The notes: generated by a model from the letters alone, not told the origin. A stretch of 64,000 nucleotides of DNA from Bathynomus jamesi (GCA_023014485.1 JAJOZX010001570.1:267001-331000), one strand, 5' to 3'; shown: positions 10,304 to 22,560, counted from the first letter of the stretch. Program-made: numbers and translations.

Positions 10304-10684
10304 ATAGTACTTTACTATTCAACTTTATTTTAAATGAAAATAAAAACTATGTTTTCAGAGAGCTAGCCTTTGGTTAATAGCCTACTACAGGATCTAAAAT
10401 GTTCAAATAACTTAAAAATATTTTTAAAACTTCAGTACAGGGAGTCCTCGTACAACATAAGGTCATTTATCGTAAATTTGATTTTAGGACCAAATGACTT
10501 CACATAACATGCTTTGAATTAGCATAAAAGCAAATGTAAAAAAAAATTCAAATGTCCCATGTGAACTACTTCCAGCTGTGAAGCAGCCAGCCATTATGCA
10601 GCCAGCACCACCTGGCTGCAGCCTAGGCCTAGCTCAATTTTATGAATAAAATAGATTTAACCTAATGTTTGAATATATAATATA

Positions 10685-10716
<32 letters not shown>

Positions 10717-10799
10717 AATATAAATAATATATAAATATAGTAGCTTATAATTAATAAGGATTATAATTAATTAATTAACATAATTAATAATAAGGAAAT

Positions 10800-11218
10800 T
10801 TACAAATTCAGTTTAGGTTAGTACATTTTGTTACAGATGTTTATAATAATACAAAAACATCTTATTAATTTGCTAAACCAATAATAATCTTATTTTGTTT
10901 AAGCTTCAATCAGTTTGTATTTTGGGATTTATTGTAATTTTTTAATAAAGAGAAAAAAAGCCATTAAGGCGTAGTTACAGCCACTAAGTAACCTGATGAG
11001 TCATGTGGTGGTGACGAAATGCCTTGTTTATGAATCTCCATTGGCCTAATAAAGCTAATCATAATCAATTTGGCCTTAACATTCCATCGGAGTCAGAGTC
11101 GTAATTATACGTCATATTTCTGGAGTCGGAATGTTAAAATGTTTGGAGTCAGTCAGTCAGAATGTTAAAATTTTTGGAGGTGGAGTTGGCAAATTTTATC
11201 ACCGACTCCACAGCCCTG
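10800..11218 (+). mobile_element. hAT 3' end, truncated
   Basis: The segment ends with CGACTCCACAGCCCTG, the right terminus of the hAT at 29720-32402. It also shares that element's 3' block (AATAAAGAGAAAAAAAGCCA, then TAACCTGATGAGTCATG and GACGAAATGCCTTG). No left terminus or transposase is present, so this is a 5'-truncated relic or internally deleted derivative. The left limit is approximate. Confidence 0.8.
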
Positions 11219-11815
11219 GTTTTAATGTTGAGTTATTATATGTGTAGTAGTAATTGTATATTTGGCTATGCTTATTATGTCTGAAAATCCCCCCAAGTGC
11301 CCAAGATTGGTTGGGATGGACATTTTGACTTTGTTTTTGTGAAATGAAGCTGAAACAGAATAAGAAGGTACAAAAAAGGAAAGCAGCAGTAAAAGGACCA
11401 AATGAAAGGTGATTGGTATGAACACATGAGTATAAATGTGTTAAAGATGTCTACATGCTACATTTAAATTTAAGAGTGTTTAAGTAGCAGTAATAGTAGC
11501 ATATGCATCATGTGATCACAAATGTGGTTAGAAGCATGGGGAATGCCTGTAAAGTGATTGTAATGGATGATCTGAATAAGAAAAAGGGAGTTGACTCTAA
11601 GCCTGGAGTGATTGAGAAGCATGGTACACTCAGAATCAAAAATCATGGGGGAAGGTGAGCTCTATATTACAGAACATACTTCCAGCAGAAAGACACCCAT
11701 AAATATACATGGTAAAGGCAAAGTGAGACCAAACAAACAAATTTTACAGAAACAACAAAGACCCTTCAAAACCCGAAGCCTTCCAGATTTAGCTGTGGAA
11801 TAAGTAACATTTACT
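11219..11815. other. Non-coding DNA, nothing recognised
   Basis: Short open frames without domains; nothing supportable. Confidence 0.4.
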
Positions 11816-11895
11816 TTAACCCTTTTGCTGCATAATTCTGATATTTCTGAATGGTTTTGCTTGGATATATCTGAATTACGCAGCAAAAGGATTAA
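11816..11895. mobile_element. 80-bp TTAA-flanked MITE
   Basis: TTAA at both ends encloses inverted arms CCCTTTTGCTGC and (inverted) TCCTTTTGCTGC that extend imperfectly to about 28 nt. TTAA targets with CCY ends are typical of piggyBac-group elements. Non-coding. Confidence 0.7.
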
Positions 11896-13161
11896 ATACC
11901 AAAACTATTGGTATTGAATACTCTGGAATGGAGAGAAGTTTTTAACCAAATGCAACTACATTCCAGTTAACTCATCATAGTATGGTTCCATTTAAGACAA
12001 ACAGTTAACAAAACATAGCATAACTCCAAGACAACATTGGTCAACAAGAAAACTCAATTATTTACAAAACAAAATTCAAGTTTGGTAAGTTAGATTAAGC
12101 AATTTAGCCAAAACTTCACCTTAATTCCATACAACTGAGAAAGTCAAACTGATTGATACAACTTTAACCTAAATTGAGAAGTTAGCCTCTTGAACTTATT
12201 TGTTTAAAAAAGTATTGAGTAGGGGTAACATTTCTCTTTCTACTGTTTTACTTCATTCCTCTTAACTAATTTTAAATGGGTTAAGAAACACTGTTTATCA
12301 AAAAATTTAGTATATAATATACAAATTTTTCTTTGGCCTCTTATCCCCCCAAAACCACTCACGTCAGTTACAAACCCAAGGATAGGTCTACGTAGGAATT
12401 ACCACTCGGAATAAGGTAGCTACCACCCCAACCTCAGAGTTCCAGTGTTGTGTGTTTCAGAGTTGACAAAAGGTGAGTACTACCAACTTAAGAAAAGGGA
12501 GGGGGTGGGGGGAATTCAAACTAACCTTGTTCTATCAATTAAAACCTATGTTTAAGTCTTGTATCATTAGCTATTCTATATCACTTCACATTCAAAAATT
12601 GCTTGAAGCTACATTTTAAAATGTAGGCCTTAAAGCCTGCCTATATTGCCTAATGGCCTTAGGCTAAATCATACAAGAACAAACGAGTTATTTTAGAGAT
12701 TTAACTTAACTACATGTCTAACACAGGCCTAGTCTATGGCACAGCATACAGGCTCTAAGTATACTAGCTTCATACAGATGCAAGAGGTTTTGAATATTAA
12801 TGATAATTTTATTAAAGGACAAAAATAGAAATCTAAATCTATTAGTTATATCTGGTAGTACCATAATAACAACAACCACCTGCCTAAAGTAAATGAGTGT
12901 GAAATATCCTGTGTATCCTCCTCAACAATTTGAAAATTTTCCAGAACTAACACTCCAACTGGGTCGGAACAATGATCTTTGGATTTAAAGTAGAAAAGTA
13001 GATTTCCTCTCAAACGGCACCACCTTTCAACAGAAACTAGAAAACAAAAACAAAAGTAAGGTAATAAGCTTATTTTAGATTAACAATGGTCAGAGATAAC
13101 TGAAATAACCAACACCACAGTCTACTCTTAAAAATTACTCTAGTTTTGTACACTCAGAGAT
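11896..13161. other. Non-coding DNA, possible exon-like patch
   Basis: No transposon identified. At about 12360-12472 a more GC-rich patch contains CTCACGTCAGTTAC (a CRE-like half) and ends in AAAAGGTGAGTACTACC, a good splice donor. It could be a 5' UTR exon of a host gene, but this rests on sequence flavour only. Confidence 0.3.
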
Positions 13162-13725
13162 CAGGGGTGGATCCAGGGAGGGTAGTCTAGGGGGGTCCAC
13201 CAAACAGACATCATGCTGAGTACTGTACTTTACTTGAGCCATATTTTTTTATATACCATATGCTTCACCCACCATGCTGTGAGGTAGCAACAGGAAACAG
13301 GCTTCCTGTTCCTGTGCATGAGCTGAAAGGTATAAAAAACTCACTCCCCTAAGAGGATGATCTACATTTAAATTATTATAATGCATAGCTACATATACAA
13401 TACATTCATAAAAATGTGAACAGATAGCGTACCCTCAGTGCCACAGTCTTTTCTGCTAGTGCTGCTACACTGTGTTGCCAGATTAAAGAAGGGAAAAATT
13501 AGTATATTTAGTATATACATGGCACTAATAGAAAAAAATATTTTAGGAGGGACAAATATCTACTGAGCATAATGGCATAAAATTTATCATAGTTGCATGA
13601 AAATTGTGGATTTTATGGGCAATTTTGGAAAAATGGTTTAAAGCATTTTATGGACCAGTAAAATTTTGACGGTCTCCTTTGGGTATCTAGCCTAGGGAGG
13701 AGATGTGCCCCCTAGATCCCCCCTG
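13162..13725. mobile_element. MITE candidate with CAGGGGTGGATCC end
   Basis: Left end CAGGGGTGGATCCAGG and right end CCTAGATCCCCCCTG are imperfect inverted copies, and GAGAT flanks both sides. The interior is non-coding. Similar G-rich ends occur in hAT-type MITEs, but decay makes the class uncertain. Confidence 0.5.
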
Positions 13726-13810
13726 GAGATGTAAGTGCTTTTGTTTCATTGTCAATATTACTAAAACACTTAACTTTTTAATACATAGGATGTTACCTTA
13801 AGCTACAGAT

Positions 13811-14307
13811 TAGTGGTTGACAACTAGAATCAAACATGGGGCATATCTTGAGCAAGGAGAGTGGCTGTGGGACAAGTCCATTGGAGCTTGTGTGCAACTT
13901 ATGGGCTATATGCTCATGTCTCATACTGGTCACAGAATTGCAGAACTAGCTGCAAGTAGGATCTGCAACTTTTCTCATTAAAAAGGTACTTATAGAAATT
14001 CAGTTTATTTAATAAAAAATGTAGCTCTGATATAGGACCAAATGCATTACAATATTTTCCAGGTGTTGATGACACTGTGGAATAAAACATGATAAAAGCA
14101 CTTTTCTGAAACTTTTAACATTTTTCATTATATTACATCATACTAATTATTGAATGATTTTCTAAAATTTAACTGAATAAAATATAGCTTGAAAAAATGT
14201 CTATTTTTCGAATCTTGAAAAGTTGTCTTCCTAAATTAAAAAAATATATTTTATAAGCATAGCTGAAACAAGGTGGTCAGCCAGACAACAATCATTGCTG
14301 ACCACTG
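13811..14307. mobile_element. Non-autonomous hAT remnant
   Basis: Ends TAGTGGTTGACAAC and (inverted) CAGTGGTCAGCAAT are Charlie-type hAT termini. The flanks CTACAGAT (13803-13810) and CTATAGAT (14308-14315) form an 8-bp target duplication with one mismatch. No transposase remains. Confidence 0.7.
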
Positions 14308-14737
14308 CTATAGATATTACCTATGGCATTGGTAGAAATTGATATCGGATCACAATATAGTACCATACCAAGCCTTTAAAATGTTCTTGGCATTAGCCAG
14401 CAAAAGAGGCCTATAACATGATGATCCCCTGGAGCTGATGAATTCATCATTCAAAAGTGTTCACTCGGGTGGTCCTTAGTTAGAGAGGGGCAAAACAAAG
14501 TTATTGAATTTTTAAACTTTGAACCCCCCTGCATTTTGTTCCATATCCCCAGAAATTGTGGTGATTCACTTTCCATAAAAATTGATAAATGTTTAGCATT
14601 GTGCAGATAGGTTGAAATTTCCCCTATTATGCATAGAGAACAATTACTAACAGCAAATGTTTCTTCCTTGTTATCTCGTAATGCAATGCTTGTGATAAGT
14701 ATTTTTCAATAAGATATTTCTAAAAGGAGGCTGTGGG

Positions 14738-16076
14738 CAGTGATGGGCATTGATACATGAAAATCGCTAAAGCGATACCGATACATTGATACATGAAGAA
14801 CGTCTTAGGCGATACCGATATGCTGATACTTTCTAGATGTCTTAAGTGATACTGATACCGATACATGCATCGCTGATACATGTATCACCAGTACATTTTT
14901 ATAATTATTCATTTAATATGTAGGTATTAGATATTGTTGTTTATACTAGTAATTTGTACGCACTGTAAGTAAAATCAACGGCATTTTAATGGGTTTTATA
15001 GATGTAAATAAAAACAATTGCTTTATTTAATGAAAGTATGTTTTAATTTTGTAGGATACATGAATGACTGAAAATATTACACTAACAATTAAAAGTAATT
15101 ACTATTACCCTTCAAAAATACCAGCTGGCTAAACATCTGGTCAGACAGTCTATTCCTTTTTGGAGCGTGAATGTGACCAGCCAAACTAAACAACCGTTCT
15201 ACAAGAGCAGAGGATGGTAGTGGTGTGTTATACTTCAGGAAGACCCGTAGAATTCCTGGGTACTGCCTCAGAGATTGGAGAGAATGACTTCCGTCACCCA
15301 GATACTGTAAAACTTCTATCTCAGTGGAATCTTGGGTTGCAGAGACATTAGTGGAAGCAGACTCATAACAGAAGAAATCATCTGCACTTCCGTCAGATCA
15401 GCATCACTTAGTTGTTGCTGGGGGGTCTGCTCGCTGAGGCTCTTAACAGCATTAACCAACATTTCTTGAACCCTCTTTTTGACAGTTAGTATTAAATTTG
15501 CCTTTTATTGTCATCCACTTTAACTTGAACAGAGGATTTGAAGACGATGCCAGTATTGCTGCTTTACACTCATGCGACGCATCAAGGCACAGAAACTTTT
15601 CAAACCGCTTAGTGAACCCTACTGTGACTGCATTGAGAAGTGGCTGACAATGACGCAATGCCTCCGAATTCAAACGCTCTAGCTTCTTCTCTACAGCTAA
15701 CAATGTTTCTATATTATGGTTAATTAATCTCAATAACACAAGTACAAACGTGTTTAAATGTTGCGCCGTACTGTGACATGACCAGTAGAGTAGTACTGTC
15801 ATTAAATAAATATTTAATATTATTATTATTTATGTATATTCATAAATATAACTCAGTAGTGTCATATTATAACATCTATTTAAATATTTAAAAATTCTTA
15901 TTAATGTATCGATGTATCGAAGTATCGATTTTTTTTTAGACATTTAAGAAAATTGACCTTAGCAATACCGATAAATCGATACTTTTGTCAAATAGCTAAA
16001 GCGATACTGATACCGATACAAAAGTATCGATCAATACGTATTGGCGATACATGTATCTAGATACTGCCCATCACTA
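14738..16076 (-). mobile_element. hAT transposon, 1.3 kb, internally decayed
   Basis: Ends CAGTGATGGGCA and (inverted) TAGTGATGGGCA with a perfect 8-bp target duplication GCTGTGGG at 14730-14737 and 16077-16084. The subterminal zones on both sides are packed with GATACCGATAC and CGATACATGTATCG-type repeats, probably transposase binding sites. A partial transposase lies on the minus strand. Confidence 0.93.
15110..15802 (-). pseudogene. hAT transposase C-terminal half, broken
   Basis: The minus strand from 15802 reads KKLERLNSEALRHCQPLLN, CKAAILASSSNPLFKLKWM, then with stops and frameshifts NTPLPSSALVERLFSLAGH and RNRLSDQMFSQLVFLKGN. The last block is the hATC dimerisation domain (SS..VERLFS.AG...). 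N-terminal zinc finger and first catalytic Asp are lost. hAT transposases join 8-bp duplicating targets; this copy is dead. Confidence 0.85.
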
Positions 16077-16089
16077 GCTGTGGGTAAAC

Positions 16090-17130
16090 TCTAATGCTTT
16101 CCATCGCATGTTTGGCAGAGTTTGTGGATTAAATTGGCATACTACTGAAATTTATAGACTTGGCCCCAGGCAATGAATTTGACTATCTCCATTCTCCAGT
16201 TGTCCTTAAATGCGTAAATATCAGTTTTTATTTGATCTCTTTCACAGGTTTAGCCCAATCATAGATAGTACTAGTGTTCATACATACTCAAAGAAAAACA
16301 TTTGGTTGATTGATCCAACACTGTCCCAGATTCTTGGAAATAAACTTCCTTGGAGGAAGCAAGTTTTGGCACTCTTCTTTTTCTACCACTTGGAAGAGAA
16401 ACTTTCGTGGAATGAGTGTTAAGGCAACCTTGGAAATTTATGGGTTTCTGGGAGAAAGCCCGGATTCCACCACATCAACATAACCTCATGAAGCATCTTC
16501 TGACACTCCACTCTGAGTGCAAACACTCGAGAAAAGCGAGTCCCTGAACATGCATGAAGAAACAGCACTGAGAGAATTCATGATCCTCATTGCTAAGGTT
16601 TATCTGAAGACCCAGTTTCAATCTCCTCCGGCCACTGCTTTTGGGAACCACTTGTGGTACCCAAGTGACCAGCTGATGGGGCTCAAATTCTTCAATGAGC
16701 ACTTGAATGTGGAAACCAGGAAGATGGTCGCTGTCCTTGACAATGAAGGAACTGAAGATCCTCCACACAGGATCTGAGTAGAGGAAGTGGAGGGGAAGGA
16801 TCTACCATCATTTGTAATGGGCAATTTTTGGCAGCTGCTCACCATTCTGAGCTTGAATGACTCCTTTCTGGGTGCTATGGATCCAGAGACCTGGCTGGAA
16901 CTTCTGGGGTATCAATAGGCTCTTGGAGTTGTTAGGAGCCTAAGGGTGGTCAACAACTTGGCAGAGTGTAGAGTTGCTCTGATCCAAGACTAGATCACCT
17001 TCATCACCAAGAGCAAAGGGAAGCAGCAGTGCCTGCTCCAAGCTGTGAAGGACCACCATTGGAGGTTCCCAAATACAAGGAAGGAAACATTGGTTGAGGG
17101 TCTTCAAAGTCTGACCAGGTGACAATGAGT
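16090..17130 (+). pseudogene. 'AERGV'-family transposase relic
   Basis: Plus-strand blocks read FLGESP, ETALREFMILIAKVYLKTQ, NHLWYPSDQLMGLKFF, NVETRKMVAVLDNEGTEDPP, VVRSLRVVNNLAECRVALIQ and LLQAVKDHHWRFPNTRKET. They match, in order, the C-terminal half of a protein family common in invertebrate genomes whose consensus ends in 'VVND.AERGVALI..YN..LT..EEQKQFLLQ'. The companion copy is at 27041-28539. Here the glycine of AERG is changed and there are stops at about 16778 and 16917. I do not know an established superfamily name. Confidence 0.75.
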
Positions 17131-17392
17131 AGTTTGTGTCTATGGCACCCACCATCCATTGAGAGGCTAATACTCACCCCAGTGAGTGGTGGAGGCCTGG
17201 AAGGATGATGATCACGCACCTGATGTCACTCCCCTCAGGGTCGAGGGGGGTAACTTAAACTATTCTGCACAACCCAAGAATAATTTTAGAATTTCCCTCA
17301 AATCTGCAAAATGCAGTTTCTATTTAAGAAAGGAATGAAAAATAGGGTTCTAAGTGAAGAAATTCAGATGTTGGATTTTGAGGACCATCCTT

Positions 17393-17580
17393 GTGTCCAT
17401 TTAAATAAACCATTTACTTCTAGGTTAAAATACTGGCAGTTTTATTGATAATCTTTTAATTATTTTTTTTCTAGTTAAGCTACATTAACATTAACCACAA
17501 GTGTTGGTCAGTTAATGTCCTTATAGGTTTCAGTATATTGTCATTAAAATTTTTTTAAAATATGGTACAATACATTAATG
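17393..17580. other. Spacer between transposon nests
   Basis: AT-rich, no feature seen. Confidence 0.4.
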
Positions 17581-18221
17581 CAATGTTTCCCAACTGGGGT
17601 ACCAAAGCACCCTCAAGTGCTGCAGGTGCTTCGTGAGGGTGGTGCAAAATTTCAAAGATGACAAAAATAAGCAACTTAAAATTCAAAAGTTAAGCAAGCT
17701 ATGAAAATTTCAGCTGAAGCAAAACGTTTGTGATTTATTACATCGATATGGAAACTGTACAGGTTCCAGTTTCAAGCTACATGGTGTTAGGAGAGGGGGG
17801 CTGGCGGAGGAGTGGATATTGAACAGTACCCAAAAAGAAGGACAAATGGCTTTGGGGATGTTGAGTGAGAACCATCACATTTATATATCATCATATAGTA
17901 AAACAAAAGTATATAAAATCAACTGTGAAGGTTTGTACACAAATTAGTATAATTTTCAATGCAAAAGAAATAAAATAAAATAAACAAAAACATTAATAAT
18001 AGTGATTTTGCATTATTTAAACAAACATGCAGTATTTACTTTATACTGTATTAGCTACAGTTTAGAGCAGAGGTGGGGAAACCCTCACCCGCGGGCGAAA
18101 TTTCGCCCATGAGCTAATTTCAATTTGCCCGCTTAAGTATTTATTATTTACTAAAAATTATTTATTTACAGCCCAGCAAATAGCTTTTTAAAATACATCT
18201 CTCGTAAAAAAATCTATTATA

Positions 18222-19864
18222 TCGGGTGGTCCGAAAAAAATGACGCATTTTTTAAAAATTAATATCTCAGTAACCCCCTTCCTTATCATGACAATTTTTA
18301 TATGCGAGATACTTTCAAACTTCTTTTTTTGAATGCAAGAAACGGAATTCTGATATCTTTTATAGTTTTCTCGCAATTAACAAAAGTAACAACATGGGTC
18401 AAAAAAACAAAAATCGCAATATAATATCCGTTTTTTATACGATATCATTTTTATACGATATCATGCGATATTTTTGCAAGTTATTACAAAACTCTACAGG
18501 AATGAACAAGTCAAATTGTGGATATTTTTATTTTTTAACAATTCGTCAGTACCCTTAATGATGTTGTCAGAGGAAGATCGCATTCTCATTAAAAATTGTT
18601 ACTGTGAAAAAGGATGGAAGACTGGAAGGTTATTGCAAGAGTTTCCCGGCAAAAAGTGGAAAAGGCGTGCAGTGGAAAGACTCTTAAAGAAGATTCGCGA
18701 ATCGGGAAGTACTGCCAGAAAACCAGGAAGCGGTAGACCTAAAACAGCTTCGGTTCCAGAAAATGTGGATTACATCAACGATAAAATCTGCTCTCAAGAA
18801 GATAAACCAGGAAGTCATTTGTCACAAAGAACAATTGCTAAACATTTGAATATTGGAAAGACTTCTATACACCGAATAATTAAAGCACAAAAACTAAAAG
18901 CCTTCAAAAGAATAGTATCTTCTAGAAAAAGTGATACTGTTAATAAAAAGAAAAACAAGGTGCAGAAAGTTACTTGATAATTTCTCTGTCGTTGATATTA
19001 AAAAGATAGTCTTCACGGATGAAAAAGATTTCACTCTAGAAATTCCGCGAAACCATCAAAATGATGTTGTCTACGGGCGTGGTAAAAAGTGTGACATTTC
19101 AATAAACAGATTGTATCATGAAACGTCAAGATTCTCCAAAAAGGTTATGATATCTGCAGGGGGCTCTTGGAATGGCAAGACAGATGTTCATTTTATTGAA
19201 ACTGAAAAGACAAAGGTGAATTCTGCAAATTACATTGAACTTTTAAGAACAAAATTGTTGCCGGATTGTCGTCACCTGTATCAAGAAAATGATTTCATAT
19301 TTCAACAAGATGGAGCACCGTCGCATACAAGCTACGCCACACAGTCGTTTCTGATTAGCAATACACCAAAATTAATAACAAAAAATGAGTGGCCACCACA
19401 AAGCCACCCAGATTGTAATCCTATGGACTACTCAATTTGGGAGTTACTAAAAGAGAAGGTTTACCGAGGTCGACGAGAAAAATTCACCGAATCAGAATTA
19501 AAAAGTAAAATACTTGAATCTTGGCAAGAAATTGGCATTAATGAAGTAAGAAGTATTATTTTTGTGTGGAAGAAAAGACTTAGATTAGTGTGTCAACAGA
19601 GTGGTGGTCCAGTCGATCATTTACTGTAAATTAATTAGTTAAATTTCTGATTAAATTTTTCCTTTCTCATGATATTCATTTTTTTGACCCATGTTGTTAC
19701 TTTTGTTAATTGCGAGAAAACTATAAAAGATATCAGAATTCCATTTCTTGCATTCAAAAAAAGAAGTTTGAAAGTATCTTGCATATAAAAATTGTCATGA
19801 TAAGGAAGGGGGTTACTGAGATATTAATTTTTAAAAAATGCGTCATTTTTTTCGGACCACCCGA
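18222..19864 (+). mobile_element. Tc1/mariner, DD37D-like, 186-bp inverted ends
   Basis: TA duplicates flank TCGGGTGGTCCGAAAAAAAT ends. The inverted arms 18222-18407 and 19679-19864 differ at only about two positions over 186 bp, so the insertion is recent. One transposase gene with a single frameshift fills the middle. It sits inside the 5' UTR of the hAT at 18068-22173. Confidence 0.95.
18558..19629 (+). pseudogene. Tc1/mariner transposase, one frameshift
   Basis: From a plausible start at 18558 (MMLSEEDRILIKNC) the protein has a paired-like helix-turn-helix domain (KGWKTGRLLQEFPGKKWKRR; GSGRPK linker; SIHRIIKAQ) and then a DDD catalytic domain: FTDEKDFTL, FQQDGAPSHTS and CNPMDYSIW, ending GGPVDHLL. 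The last two Asp are 38 residues apart; one extra residue (His in PQSHPDCNP) separates it from the more usual DD37D. The frames 18474-18977 and 18931-19629 overlap: a 1-nt shift lies in the A-rich run near 18940. Apart from this the gene is open, about 360 residues, the family's length. Confidence 0.9.
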
Positions 19865-20060
19865 TATATCTTATGATCCAAATATTGAAATAATTATGTA
19901 CAACGTAGGTATTTGGCAACTTTTAGCTGACACGCAGAGGCAGTGAATCAACTTGTTGCTATACCCCAGACCTCAGTTTTAATTATAGGTTTTGAGCGGG
20001 CACAGTGATTAACTAGTTGGCGGTTTAATTTAAATTTTTAATTAAAATACCCATATTATA

Positions 20061-21859
20061 ATGGCAAGTTGTAGGAAAAAACGGAAAACTGGTGCTGGTG
20101 AAAGTGATGCATTTTGTGAAAAATGGACAGAATTATATTTTTTCATTGAAATGAATGAGAAGTGCATTTGTCTTATTTGCAATGAATTTGTTGCCGTTTT
20201 TAAGAAGTACAATCTTGAGCGCCATTATTTAAGCAAGCCTAAGAAATATGAAAATTTAAAAGGAGCAGAGCGTTTAGACAAGTTAACATCCTTAAAAGAA
20301 AATTTGGTTAAAAGGCAATCTCTTTTTAAAAAGCCTATTCAGGAAAAGGCATCTGTAACTCAAACCAGTTATGCATTGTCTGAACAAATTGCAAAAAAAA
20401 AAAGCCGCATAATGAAGGTGAGTTTGTAAAAGATTGCATCATTACAGCCGTAGGAATTTTATGCCCAGAAAAACTCAGTTTGTTTGAAAAAATTAGCTTA
20501 TCGAGAAGGACCGTTTCTGACCGTATTAAAGAAATGGCTGAGGATATTCGAACTTCTTTAAAAACAGATGCAGCAGAATTTGTGTTTTATTTAATAGCTG
20601 TCGATGAGACTACTGATTTATCAAATACTGCACAGCTAGCTATATTTATACGTGGAATAACTGCAGACTTTAAGATACGAGAAGAACTACTTGCCTTAAA
20701 ATCAATGCATGGGACAACCAGAGAAGAAGATCTATTTGAAATGGTCAACTCAGTATTAAATGATTTCAATCTACCTTATGAAAAGCTGAGCGGTGTCGCT
20801 ACAGACGGTGCACCATCCATGGTAGGCTGTGAAAAAGGACTCGTAACTCGGATTAAGAAAGAATTTGAGAAACGTCAATTAAACCCAAATACTTTAATTG
20901 TGTGCCACTGTTTCATTCATCAGCAAAATTTATGTGCACATTCTCTTAAGATGGACAACATAATGAAAGTTGTGACAAAATCTGTTAATTTTATAAAAAG
21001 TAAAGGGTTGAACAACAGAGTGTTCAAAGAATTTTTGCATGACCTTGAAGCTGAATATGGTGACCTATTGTACCATTGTGAAGTTCGATGGCTAAGTAAA
21101 GCTCAAATGCTTCAGCGCTTTTATGAACTGAGAGATGAAGTGAGACTCTTTATGGACGTTAAAGGTGCCCCCATTAAAGAATTGGAGGACCAAAAGTTTC
21201 TAAGTGATTTGGCATTTTTAGTAGATATAACTAGTCATTTAAATAATCTAAATTTAAAATTGCAAGGGCCCAATCAGCTAATTACCTCTTTGCTCACCCA
21301 TATCAGGAGCTTTGAATCGATGCTTCAATTATTTGTGACCCAACTGAAAAGGAACTGCTTTATACATTTTCCAAAGTTGAGAGAACAAAATCCAAAATCG
21401 ACAGTTGAGTACGTTGACGAGTGTTTAAGTCTTTTGGATCAATTTCAAAATAGATTTGAAGATTTGAAAAATCATAGAATCGAGCTACAAATATGCGAAA
21501 CCCCTTTTGACGTAATGCCTGATGAAGCTCCGGAATCCTGGCAATTGGAATTAATTGATTTACATTCTGATAATACTTTGAAATCAAAATATAACAGTGA
21601 GCCTATTTTGGAATTTTACAAATGTGTTAATGTTGAGAAATTTCCTTTTCTGAGAAACAATGCTTTGAAAATAGCTTCACAAGTTTCTACAACTTATCAA
21701 TGCGAGCAGTTTTTCTCAAAATTAAATTTGGCAGAGAGTCGTTTACGTACACGACTTACAGACGAAAATCTTGCTAACCAACTCCAAGTTGCTGTCTCAT
21801 CAATGCCAGTTAATATTTCCAAACTTTCACAGGAAAAGCAGTACCATCCTTCTCACTAA
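20061..21859 (+). pseudogene. hAT transposase, one frameshift
   Basis: About 600 residues. The N-terminus has a CLICNEF...ERHY zinc finger (BED/GTF2IRD2 type), then the RNase H core with AVDETTDLSNTAQLAIFIRG (first Asp), GVATDGAPSMVG (second Asp) and VCHCFIHQQNLC (the CxxH motif), the inserted helical region with CEVRWLSKAQMLQRFYELRD, and a C-terminal dimerisation segment QVSTTYQCEQFFSKLNLAES. This is the Charlie/GTF2IRD2-like branch of hAT. The only break is a 1-nt shift in an A11 run at about 20391-20402, where one open frame ends at 20429 and the rest continues in another. No introns. Confidence 0.93.
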
Positions 21860-22560
21860 AAAATTGAAAGGTAAGATTCATCAAATTAAAAAAATATGCC
21901 CTTATGATTACTTTTTATTGCTTCAAAGTTATAAAAATAAACTATATATATATATCCTTGTATTTTTTAAATTAGTCTTTGCTTGAGAGTTACATATCTA
22001 CAAAATTGCTATTTAAAGGTAACTATTTTGATGACATTGATGTGCGTTCACAAATAGATGTATTGTAAATTATATAAGGCTTATATATATAAGCTTAAAA
22101 TTTGCCAGATGCCCACGGAGGTGTTTATGTTATCGATTTTCGCCCTTGGTACTGAAAAGTTTCCCCACCCCTGGTTTAGAGGATATGAATTTAAGTAAGT
22201 TAAGTGAGAAAAAAAATCTGTTGATTAAACATAGCAATAACAAAACAAATACAGAATAAACTTTTTGGGAAAACAATTAGTGTACTAATTTTTATTCACC
22301 AAAATTTAATTTTTGTGAGGTGAGGAACATTACATATGCAGGCAACTGTGCATCTTATCAGATACACCTTTTGCAATTTGGCAAATATGTTCTACATTTT
22401 TGCCTGTGTGTTACAGTTCAGCATTATAATTTACTGGAATAGGTAGTAGCTAATGATAGCCTAAAATTTTTAAAATTACCATGAGAAATATCTGAAAATG
22501 AAAAAGTAAATAGCCTATTTATCCATCATGGAATTAGGTCCTAATTTTTATTTATTATTA

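Larger units (their letters stand above)
14465..17392 (+). mobile_element. Fossil 'AERGV' DDE transposon
   Basis: Left end TCGGGTGGTCC (14465) and right end GGACCATCCTT (17392) are decayed inverted copies of the TAGGGTGGTCC terminus of the element at 23929. Flanks GTGTTCAC (14457-14464) and GTGTCCAT (17393-17400) match at 6 of 8 positions, consistent with an old 8-bp target duplication. The interior encodes a relic of the same transposase family. A hAT at 14738-16076 was inserted later. Confidence 0.65.
18068..22173 (+). mobile_element. hAT transposon (GTF2IRD2/ZBED-like type)
   Basis: Ends CAGAGGTGGGGAAAC and (inverted) CAGGGGTGGGGAAAC. A perfect 8-bp target duplication GTTTAGAG sits at 18060-18067 and 22174-22181. 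The transposase is on the plus strand and nearly complete. A DD37D-like Tc1/mariner (18222-19864) is inserted in the 5' UTR at a TA. Confidence 0.95.

Noticed and set aside
16475..16845. Minus-strand open frames of 75-97 codons
   Set aside because: They lie opposite the plus-strand transposase relic, which has recognisable family motifs.
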